NCBI GenBank assembly: GCA_026983855.1 | Contig: JALSTE010000037.1 | Span: 1-5,279, forward strand | DNA length: 5,279 nt | From: Acidimicrobiia bacterium | GTDB taxonomy: Bacteria; Actinomycetota; Acidimicrobiia; Acidimicrobiales; Poriferisodalaceae | Direction: 5' to 3' | Part shown: positions 1-4,643 of the stretch, one piece after another | Layout: each line of letters begins with the position of its first letter | How positions within the stretch are numbered: the first letter of the stretch is position 1 | Translations under genes and position numbers: made by a program | The notes under the pieces: model-generated | What the model was told of the DNA's origin: nothing | Database searches by the model: none | Seen by the model: only the letters and a program-made list of their open reading frames with translations

Positions 1-76
1 TGGGGGACGCCGTGGTGGTCCGGGGGTCTCGGAGATGGGGTTTTGTGAGTGTGGGGGAGTCGATGGTGGGTGGTGG

Positions 77-86
77 GGTACCCTCG
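77..86 (+). promoter_or_regulatory. Possible -10 element for the secreted propeller gene
   Basis: TACCCT at 79-84 fits the actinobacterial TAnnnT -10 pattern and sits in GGTACCCTCG. It would give a leader of roughly 50 nt before the GTG start at 140. No convincing -35 is visible. A closely similar decamer, GGTAGCATCG, precedes the last gene of the window at 4606-4615, which is the main reason for listing this one. Confidence 0.25.
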
Positions 87-127
87 GTACGGGTAGTCGG
101 TCATACCCGGTGGAACGGGTGGGAAGT

Positions 128-134
128 GAGGTGG
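128..134 (+). promoter_or_regulatory. Ribosome binding site deciding the start at 140
   Basis: GAGGTGG ends five bases before the GTG at 140, and its GAGG core lies eight bases away. The pairing supports GTG 140 as the start. An in-frame GTG at 131 would overlap this motif and would rely on the weaker GGGAAG at 121-126. Confidence 0.5.
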
Positions 135-139
135 TCGGG

Positions 140-1267
140 GTGGATTCGCGTCGAAGGATCGGTGTCGGGTTGGGGGCGACGGTCCTGGTTGCACTGGTGT
201 TTGTGGCCAACGTGGTCGGGGCGGCGGGGGCGGCCGAGAGTTACCCCCAGAGGCTGCTGCCGACCACGGCCCCGGCCCCGGGGATGGTCGGGACGGTTGA
301 CGCGACCGTCAGGGCGGTCAGCGACGACGGAACGCTGGTGCTGTGGAACCAGGACGCTCTGTCCTCGCTGTTCCGCCAGCCGGTACTCACCGACACCACC
401 ACCGGCGTCACGATCAAGGTCGGGAACCCCGGAGCGTCGGGCCAGGACCTGTCGGGCGATGGTCGCTACGTACTGATAGTTGACAGTGCGCCCATCGGAG
501 GGGGGTACTTCGAGGCGGTGGTACAGCGTATCGATCGCAACACCGGCACCGTCAGGGAGGTCCTCCGCAGCGGAGACTGGGCCCAGACGTCGCGGGTCTC
601 CGACGTCCAGATGAGTACCGACGGCGGCTACGCGGCCATGATCATCACCGACTCGATCTCGGTGGCCCGGGTTGTCCGGGTGGTGATCTCCTCGGGCTCC
701 CGAACGGTGCTGGAGTCCACGGATCTGGACGGGTACCCCGATGGCCTGGCCCTGTCGGGTAACGGTCGCTACGCCCTGATCGCGATCCAGCGGATCGGCG
801 GCACCCACGTGGTCCGGCACGATTTCACCTCCGGGTCCGACGTGACGGTGACCGACCTGACTCCCAACAGGTACGACGTGCCGATGGCGGTGTCGGGCGA
901 CGGTCGATTCGCCGTGGTCGACGGAACCATCCACGACCTCACGACCGGCTCTTCGGTGGCCTTCGTGTCGACCGTCGTCGACAGCAACGGGTTCGGAGAG
1001 GTCGTGGCCGTGAGTGACGACGGTGGTCGGGTGGCCTTCCTGACGGACCAGGCCCTGGTCGACAACGACACCAATTCCGCCAGGGACGTCTACGTCTGGA
1101 CCCGGGCCGATGGGAGCCACCGCCGGGTCAGCCTCTCCGACCGTGGTACCCAGCTCCGATCCGCCACCCACGCCCTGGCCATGAGCTCCGACGGGTCCCG
1201 GGTCGCCTACCAGACAGTGGCCCCGGGGTCGGCCGATCTGATCGCCACCGGACCAGTGGCATGGTGA
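140..1267 (+). CDS. Secreted PD40/WD40-like beta-propeller protein (seven repeats)
   Basis: The product has 375 residues from the GTG at 140. Residues 1-32 form a Sec-type signal peptide: an SRRR basic start, a hydrophobic core from about residue 7 to 27, and an Ala-Gly-Ala cleavage region at about 29-32. The mature part has no cysteine, so it is not a lipoprotein. Seven S-x-D/N-G turns followed by a hydrophobic strand occur at residues 61, 105, 159, 206, 252, 292 and 349, spaced 40-57 residues apart. This is the pattern of TolB/PD40 blades, and seven copies suggest a closed seven-bladed propeller. The last two blades (VSDDGGRVAF with DVYVW, then SSDGSRVAY with DLIATG) are the clearest. I see no catalytic motif; the role is probably binding or scaffolding outside the cell. 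The gene overlaps the next one by a few bases in the -1 frame and may be the N-terminal half of a longer protein. The start could also be GTG 131. Confidence 0.8.
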   Translation: MDSRRRIGVGLGATVLVALVFVANVVGAAGAAESYPQRLLPTTAPAPGMVGTVDATVRAVSDDGTLVLWNQDALSSLFRQPVLTDTTTGVTIKVGNPGASGQDLSGDGRYVLIVDSAPIGGGYFEAVVQRIDRNTGTVREVLRSGDWAQTSRVSDVQMSTDGGYAAMIITDSISVARVVRVVISSGSRTVLESTDLDGYPDGLALSGNGRYALIAIQRIGGTHVVRHDFTSGSDVTVTDLTPNRYDVPMAVSGDGRFAVVDGTIHDLTTGSSVAFVSTVVDSNGFGEVVAVSDDGGRVAFLTDQALVDNDTNSARDVYVWTRADGSHRRVSLSDRGTQLRSATHALAMSSDGSRVAYQTVAPGSADLIATGPVAW

Positions 1268-2097
1268 TGGTCACCGCGGTGGACGGACTGCCCGCCGATG
1301 TCGGAGTGGCCGACGTGACCCGGCCGGCCGGGGGAGGATTGCTCACCGTCTACCGCTCCGGTGAGGTCTCGGCCTCGGGCGGAGCCTCGACCCACGACGA
1401 CTGCAACCCCGAATCGCCGATCAGCGGGACCGGGCGACTGGACCGACCCCTCCTCGACCCCGGGGAGGTGGTCACCTCGGTGAGCCCCACCCCGTCGGGA
1501 GCGGGGTACTGGCTCTTCACGAACCGGGGGCGGGTCCTCGACTGTGGGGACGCCGGCTTCTTCGGGGATCTCCGCGATGTGAGTCTCGACGGTGAGGTGA
1601 TCGACTCGGTGGCCACCCCGACCGGGTTGGGTTACTACATGGTCGCCGCCGACGGTGGGGTGTTCGCCTTCGGGGACGCCGTGTACCGGGGGTCGGTCCC
1701 CGAGGTGCTGCCGGGGGTGACCCTGGACGCACCCATCGTGGCCATAACCGTGACCGGAACCAACCGGGGCTATCGCATGGTCGCCGCCGACGGTGGGATG
1801 TTCAACTTCGGGGACGCCGCCTACTTCGGGTCGATTCCCCAGGTGCTCCCCGGTGTCCCCCTCGATGGTCCGGTGATCGACATGGTGGCCTCCGACACCG
1901 GGTACCTGATCGTGGCCGACGACGGTGGCATCTTCAACTTCGGGGCCTCGCCCTTCCATGGTTCCCTGGGTGACACCGCCATCCCCGAGCGGATCAGGAC
2001 CGTGCTGGTGGTCGATGACCTGTCGGGGTACGTGATGTTCGACCGCAACGGGAAGGCCTACCCCTTCGGAACGGGAGACAGCCTGCTGGGCGGCTGA
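1261..2097 (+). CDS. GYW/DGG/FGDA repeat protein, likely six-bladed propeller without signal peptide
   Basis: The product has 278 residues from ATG 1261; GTG 1264 and ATG 1267 are equally possible starts, the last giving a TGATG stop-start overlap. Six repeats run to the C-terminus at about residues 24-43, 80-104, 122-146, 168-192, 212-236 and 254-278. The core is GYxxVAADGGxFxFGDAxxxGS, clearest in repeats 3 and 4; repeats 1 and 6 are degenerate. Such repeats are common in exported actinobacterial proteins, where six or seven copies probably form a propeller; this is family knowledge plus inference. C48 and C95 are the only cysteines. The oddity is the N-terminus: there is no signal peptide and no clear ribosome binding site, and the repeats begin almost at once. 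That suggests reinitiation after the upstream stop, or that this is the C-terminal half of a gene split by an indel. The function is unknown. Confidence 0.75.
   Translation: MVMVTAVDGLPADVGVADVTRPAGGGLLTVYRSGEVSASGGASTHDDCNPESPISGTGRLDRPLLDPGEVVTSVSPTPSGAGYWLFTNRGRVLDCGDAGFFGDLRDVSLDGEVIDSVATPTGLGYYMVAADGGVFAFGDAVYRGSVPEVLPGVTLDAPIVAITVTGTNRGYRMVAADGGMFNFGDAAYFGSIPQVLPGVPLDGPVIDMVASDTGYLIVADDGGIFNFGASPFHGSLGDTAIPERIRTVLVVDDLSGYVMFDRNGKAYPFGTGDSLLGG
1639..1797 (+). repeat. Near-identical coding repeat inside the FGDA-repeat gene
   Basis: A 21-nt stretch at 1639-1659 is repeated without change at 1777-1797, 138 bp (46 codons) later. The 14-nt string CTTCGGGGACGCCG recurs at the same offset (1668-1681 and 1806-1819). 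Together they encode the MVAADGG...FGDA core of repeats 3 and 4. Identity at synonymous positions points to a fairly recent duplication or gene conversion between these two blades, while the other blades have diverged. Confidence 0.75.
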
Positions 2098-2121
2098 GAC
2101 GGGGGATCGGCTCAGCGATCC
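2093..2121. terminator. Possible hairpin between convergent genes
   Basis: Two overlapping inverted repeats cover the 14-bp gap between the converging stops. GGATCG (2104-2109) and CGATCC (2116-2121) form a 6-bp stem with a 6-nt loop, extendable by two G-U pairs. GCTGAG (2093-2098) and CTCAGC (2111-2116) form an alternative 6-bp stem whose arms contain the two TGA stops. Neither strand has a U tract after the stem, so a classical intrinsic terminator is not supported. A bidirectional, U-tract-free actinobacterial terminator is possible. Confidence 0.3.
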
Positions 2122-3398
2122 TTGGAGCCGAGCACCCCCCGGGCCTCCATGTCGACCACCTCCGCCTCGTCCAGATCGAGCATCCGGGTGAGAACCTCCA
2201 GGTTGTGCTGACCCAGCAGCGGGGCCACCAGATCACCGGCGGGGACCGAGTCGTCGAAGCGAATCGGGAATCCGGGGACGGGAAACTCCCCGATGAAGGG
2301 ATCGCTGACCATCCGAACCGTGCCCCGCTCCACGAACATCGGGTCATTGACGGCATCGGCGGGGTTCAGGACCGGACCACAGGGGACCCCGGCCGCCTGA
2401 AGGGTGGCTATGGCCTCGGCGTCGGTGTCGAATCCGGCCAGCCAGTCCTCTATGAGGGCGGTGAGCTGATCCCGGTTGGCGATGCGGGCGTCGTTGCCGA
2501 CGAACCTGGGATCGCGACCCAGTTCGGGTCGGCCCAGTGCCTCCCACAGTGAGTCGATCTGGTTCACCGTGCACAACAGGACGATCCAGTTCTCGGGCCC
2601 CCGGAAGGTCCCGGCGGGGGATACCGGCTGGTAGTGCCTTCCCTGACGGTGGGGGCGGTACTCCCCGTCGCTGACCGAGGGGGCCTGGACCGCGGTCTCG
2701 TGCACGTGGAAGAGGGCGTCGACCATGGACACGTCGATGTGGGTTCCCCGCCCGGTGCGTTGGCGGTTGAACAGGGCGTATCCGATGGCGGCGAAGGCGT
2801 GGACCCCGGCGTTGGTGTCGGCCAGCCCGGTGCCCACGAACAGCGGGGGACCCTCGGGTTCACCGGTGAGGTCCATCAGCCCGGCGTAGCCCTGGGCGAT
2901 GAAGTCGAAGCACCGCAGTTCGGCCCCCGGACCGGTCTGGCCGAAACCCGAGACCGACGCCATGATCAGCCCGGGGTTGTCGGCGGCCAGGGTGGCGTAG
3001 CCGAGACCCTTCCCCTCCAGTACCCCGGGGGTGAAATTCTCCACGAAGACGTCCACATGGGAGGCCAGGCGTCTCACCAGATCCACCCCCTCGCCGGAGC
3101 GGAGGTCGACGCACAGGCTCTTCTTGCCCCGATTCTGCTGCACGAAGAACCCCGAACGCCGGTTGCGACGGGGCCCCTGGGACCTCATCGGGTCGCCGTG
3201 GGGTGGTTGCTCGACCTTGATGACCTCGGCCCCCATCTCGGCCATCAGGCGGGTTACCGCCGGTCCCGCCAGGTACTGGGTCAGGTCCAGCACCCTGATG
3301 CCGTCCAGCAGCTTCTCCGGTGGGGTGGTCGGGTCCAAGATCCCGACACTAGCGGGGTACCCGGTACACCGGCCGGAGGCGTCGTTGAGGTCTGTCAC
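2112..3398 (-). CDS. CaiB/BaiF family III CoA-transferase
   Basis: The enzyme probably moves CoA between an acyl-CoA and a carboxylic acid through an aspartyl-CoA thioester intermediate, in the cytoplasm. The protein has 428 residues from the GTG at 3398. Family motifs appear in order: GIRVLDLTQYLAGP (33-46), GAEVIKVE (56-63), GDPMR (68-72), DVFVENFTPG (116-125), NPGLI (141-145), GFGQTGP (151-157), QGYAGLMDLTGEP (169-181), TGRG (215-218), AAGVPCGPVLN (335-345) and GQHN (396-399). Asp194 in GLADTNAG aligns with the catalytic Asp169 of formyl-CoA transferase (GDSNTG), so the enzyme should be active. Members usually begin a few residues before GIRVLDL. The first 30 residues here are therefore suspect, and a start at CTG 3308 (398 aa, with GGAG six bases before it) or TTG 3338 may be the true one. 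The substrate cannot be told; carnitine, oxalate, bile-acid and aromatic acid enzymes all share this fold. It is divergent from the dehydrogenase gene. Confidence 0.92.
   Translation of the reverse strand: MTDLNDASGRCTGYPASVGILDPTTPPEKLLDGIRVLDLTQYLAGPAVTRLMAEMGAEVIKVEQPPHGDPMRSQGPRRNRRSGFFVQQNRGKKSLCVDLRSGEGVDLVRRLASHVDVFVENFTPGVLEGKGLGYATLAADNPGLIMASVSGFGQTGPGAELRCFDFIAQGYAGLMDLTGEPEGPPLFVGTGLADTNAGVHAFAAIGYALFNRQRTGRGTHIDVSMVDALFHVHETAVQAPSVSDGEYRPHRQGRHYQPVSPAGTFRGPENWIVLLCTVNQIDSLWEALGRPELGRDPRFVGNDARIANRDQLTALIEDWLAGFDTDAEAIATLQAAGVPCGPVLNPADAVNDPMFVERGTVRMVSDPFIGEFPVPGFPIRFDDSVPAGDLVAPLLGQHNLEVLTRMLDLDEAEVVDMEARGVLGSKDR
3315..3318 (-). promoter_or_regulatory. Candidate ribosome binding site for an internal CTG start of the CoA-transferase
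   Basis: GGAG on the minus strand lies six bases before a CTG codon at 3308-3306 (Leu31). Translation from there would begin MDGIRVLDLTQ, which matches the usual N-terminus of this family. The upstream GTG at 3398 has no purine-rich site in front of it; its 5' context is C-rich (CCGGACGCCGCCC). CTG starts are rare, so this remains a hypothesis. Confidence 0.35.
3343..3353 (-). promoter_or_regulatory. Possible -10 element inside the annotated CoA-transferase 5' end
   Basis: GCTAGTGTCGG on the minus strand contains TAGTGT (3351 to 3346), matching TAnnnT. It shares TAnnnTCG with the candidate -10 elements at 77-86 and 4606-4615. If used, transcription would start near 3339, about 31 nt before the CTG at 3308. 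That would exclude the GTG at 3398 as a start. No -35 is evident. Confidence 0.25.
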
Positions 3399-3425
3399 GG
3401 GCGGCGTCCGGTTCCCGGGGAGGTG

Positions 3426-3437
3426 CCGACCGGTCGG
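3426..3437. promoter_or_regulatory. Perfect 12-bp palindrome, candidate operator
   Basis: CCGACCGGTCGG is a perfect dyad in the divergent promoter region. Catabolic CoA-transferase/dehydrogenase pairs are often controlled by TetR- or MarR-type repressors that bind such dyads. No regulator gene is visible in the window. The high GC content makes short CG-rich palindromes fairly common by chance. Confidence 0.3.
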
Positions 3438-3456
3438 GGTGGCCGGATGTCGACGC

Positions 3457-3466
3457 CCGGTACCGG
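3457..3466. promoter_or_regulatory. Perfect 10-bp palindrome near the candidate operator
   Basis: CCGGTACCGG lies 31 bp, centre to centre, from the 12-bp palindrome, close to three helical turns. Two dyads on one DNA face would suit cooperative repressor binding, but chance is a real alternative. Confidence 0.22.
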
Positions 3467-3543
3467 TTCGGTGACTGGGTTCTGTGGTGGAGTGGTGGTG
3501 TCGGTACGGACTGGGCCGGGAGGCTGAATCGACCGGATCGGAT

Positions 3544-3550
3544 GGAGGGG
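3544..3550 (+). promoter_or_regulatory. Ribosome binding site of the dehydrogenase gene
   Basis: GGAGGGG places its GGAGG core six bases before the ATG at 3555. It is the strongest Shine-Dalgarno match in the window and fixes this start. ATG codons at 3542 and 3551 are in another frame. Confidence 0.8.
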
Positions 3551-3554
3551 ATGG

Positions 3555-4307
3555 ATGAATACGTCAGGGACCGGGGAGCCGGTCGGGGGAGCGGTGGTGG
3601 TCACCGGCGCCAGTCGGGGCATAGGTGCGGCCGTGGCTCTTGAACTGGCCCGGCGGGGCCGGCGGGTGGCGTGTCTGTCGCGGTCGGGTGAGCCTCCCGA
3701 CGGTGCCGACGACCCGGGCCGGTTCTCGGTCCACGTGTGCGACGTGACCGACGAGGTGGGGCTGCGTCGCACCATGGCGGCCGTGGCCGAGTGGGCCGGG
3801 GGGATCGCCGGCCTGGTGAACAACGCCGGGATCCACACCCAGACGCCCTCGGAACGCATCTCCAGGGATGAGGTCGTGGGGGTGCTGGAGGTCAACACCG
3901 TGGGCCCGGTGCTGGCCTGTCGGGAGGTCCACCCTCACCTGGTGGCCGGCGGCGGTGGTCTGATCGTGAACATCGGATCGTTCTGGGACCGCCTGGGCGT
4001 GGCGGGGAACCTGGCCTACTGCGCGTCCAAGGCCGCCCTGGGGGCAGTCACCCGATGCCTGGCGGTGGAGTGGGCGCCCGACGGGATATCGGTGGTGGAT
4101 GTGGCCCCCGGCTACATCGCCACGGACATGAACCGTGATTACCTGGCGTCGGATTCCGGGGAGAGGAGGGTGGCCCGGGTGCCCTCCGGGCGACCCGGTG
4201 AACCCGGGGAGGTGGCTCGCTTCGTGGCCGGGCTCTTCGATGATCCGGTCGCCTATCTCACCGGAACGACGATCTACCTCGATGGGGGCCTCGGGATCTC
4301 CCTGTGA
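3555..4307 (+). CDS. Classical short-chain dehydrogenase/reductase (FabG-like)
   Basis: This 250-residue protein has the usual length of a classical SDR and is probably a cytoplasmic NAD(P)(H)-dependent oxidoreductase acting on a hydroxy/keto group. The Rossmann nucleotide-binding motif TGASRGIG is at residues 17-24, and an acidic CDVTD at 62-66 contacts adenine in this family. NNAG is at 89-92. The catalytic tetrad is complete: Asn114, Ser142, Tyr155 and Lys159 (YCASK). PGYIATDM (185-192) and YLTGTTIYLDGG (234-245) are the usual C-terminal motifs. Arg21 and Arg43 (LSRSG) suggest a preference for NADP(H). Annotation as 3-oxoacyl-ACP reductase would be generic, because many catabolic dehydrogenases look the same. 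It is divergent from the CoA-transferase, so the two may serve one acyl or xenobiotic pathway. The last codons and the stop belong to the first copy of an 86-bp tandem repeat that continues downstream. Confidence 0.93.
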   Translation: MNTSGTGEPVGGAVVVTGASRGIGAAVALELARRGRRVACLSRSGEPPDGADDPGRFSVHVCDVTDEVGLRRTMAAVAEWAGGIAGLVNNAGIHTQTPSERISRDEVVGVLEVNTVGPVLACREVHPHLVAGGGGLIVNIGSFWDRLGVAGNLAYCASKAALGAVTRCLAVEWAPDGISVVDVAPGYIATDMNRDYLASDSGERRVARVPSGRPGEPGEVARFVAGLFDDPVAYLTGTTIYLDGGLGISL

Positions 4308-4591
4308 GGGGCGTGGTGCCCGGGCGGGCCTCTCGTCGATGTGGTGGTCGCTGGGTTGGGGGCCAATCGGTGGACCGGGGGATCTACCCGTGAGGGGCGT
4401 GGTGCCCGGGCGGGCCTCTCGTCGATGTGGTGGTCGCTGGGTTGGGGGCCAATCGGTGGACTGGGGGATCTCCCTGTGAGGGGCGTGGTGCCCGGGCGGG
4501 CCTCTCGTCGATGTGGTGGTCGCTCGGTTGGGGATCAATCGGTGGACTGGGGGATCTCCCTGTGAGGGGCGTGGTGCCCGGGCGGGCCTCT
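4293..4591. repeat. 86-bp tandem repeat, about 3.5 copies, starting inside the dehydrogenase stop region
   Basis: The motif GTGAGGGGCGTGGTGCCCGG recurs at 4304, 4390, 4476 and 4562, an exact 86-bp period. Units 4304-4389, 4390-4475 and 4476-4561 differ pairwise by about three to six bases. The fourth copy stops matching after CCTCT at 4591. On the left, the match extends back to GGGATCTCCCTGTGAG at 4293-4308, which encodes the last residues and TGA of the dehydrogenase. The period is not a multiple of three, so this is not a protein repeat, and there are no unique spacers. Each unit carries the palindrome GCCCGGGC and a small hairpin. It behaves like a minisatellite formed by duplication of the gene's 3' flank. 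A transcription-ending or RNA-stability role is possible but unproven. Confidence 0.92.
4354..4368 (+). repeat. Hairpin in each repeat unit (also 4440-4454 and 4525-4541)
   Basis: GGTTGG and CCAATC pair around a GGG loop in units 1 and 2 (six pairs, one of them G-U). In unit 3 the sequence has changed to CGGTTGG/TCAATCG with a GGA loop. One G-C becomes G-U, but a new outer C-G pair is gained, so the stem is kept at seven pairs. The hairpin has no U tract after it. Confidence 0.4.
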
Positions 4592-4601
4592 GGTGATTCC
4601 G

Positions 4602-4618
4602 CGGCGGTAGCATCGCCG
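4602..4618 (+). promoter_or_regulatory. Possible -10 element within a small dyad before the last gene
   Basis: TAGCAT at 4608-4613 fits TAnnnT and is flanked by CGGCG (4602-4606) and CGCCG (4614-4618), a 5-bp dyad. Transcription would begin near 4620, giving a leader of about 24 nt that still includes the ribosome binding site. No good -35 is seen, and the region upstream is the end of the tandem repeat. Confidence 0.35.
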
Positions 4619-4629
4619 GGGCGGGCCGT

Positions 4630-4636
4630 AGGGGGG
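4630..4636 (+). promoter_or_regulatory. Ribosome binding site deciding the start at 4644
   Basis: AGGGGGG ends seven bases before the GTG at 4644. In-frame TAG stops at 4608 and 4629 rule out every earlier start, so GTG 4644 is the first usable one. Confidence 0.6.
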
Positions 4637-4643
4637 TCTGGGC

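Larger units (their letters stand above)
1..139. other. G-rich leader upstream of the first gene
   Basis: I can support no gene here. The plus strand is rich in G runs, and several frames stay open only because of base composition. The segment 76-110 is dense in short inverted repeats: GGGTACCC at 76-83, GTACC/GGTAC at 78-82 and 86-90, and CGGGTA/TACCCG at 90-95 and 104-109. These could be an operator or a structured 5' leader. An ATG further upstream is in frame with the first gene, but it would place about 35 odd residues in front of an otherwise standard signal peptide, so I treat this stretch as untranslated. Confidence 0.5.
3399..3554. other. Divergent intergenic region with two palindromes
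   Basis: This 156-bp region separates the leftward CoA-transferase from the rightward dehydrogenase and should hold the dehydrogenase promoter. It may also hold the CoA-transferase promoter. I cannot identify a confident -35/-10 pair on either strand. It contains two perfect palindromes, listed separately, and a strong ribosome binding site next to the dehydrogenase start. Confidence 0.6.

Noticed and set aside
37..78. G-quadruplex in the G-rich leader
   Set aside because: There are four G runs of three or more, but the loops are about 12, 10 and 4 bases, longer than the canonical limit.
35..139. Upstream in-frame extension of the first gene
   Set aside because: It would put about 35 residues with no family character before a normal signal peptide, while GTG 140 has a suitable ribosome binding site.
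101..1171. Long minus-strand open frame opposite the secreted propeller gene
   Set aside because: It is rich in Gly, Val, His, Asp and Arg with no recognisable motif, and it lies opposite a gene with a signal peptide and regular repeats. It is open only because of high GC content.
1222..1228. CCCCGGG in X_XXY_YYZ register as a programmed -1 frameshift site joining the two propeller frames
   Set aside because: The heptamer is in the correct register, but slippage there would replace the conserved blade strand SADLIATG with VGRSDRHRTSG, which does not look like either domain. CG-only heptamers are also poor slippery sites.
2634..3527. Plus-strand open frame opposite the CoA-transferase
   Set aside because: It is a shadow of a gene whose family motifs are unmistakable on the minus strand, and it has no motif of its own.
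4341..4565. Small plus-strand open frames within the 86-bp repeats
   Set aside because: The period is not a multiple of three, so successive units are read in different frames. No ribosome binding site or conserved peptide is seen.
4293..4591. CRISPR array
   Set aside because: The repeats are 86 bp, directly adjacent and without unique spacers.
3564..4613. Long minus-strand open frame across the dehydrogenase and the tandem repeat
   Set aside because: It is rich in Pro, Arg and His, antisense to a complete SDR, and partly made of the repeat read in changing frames.
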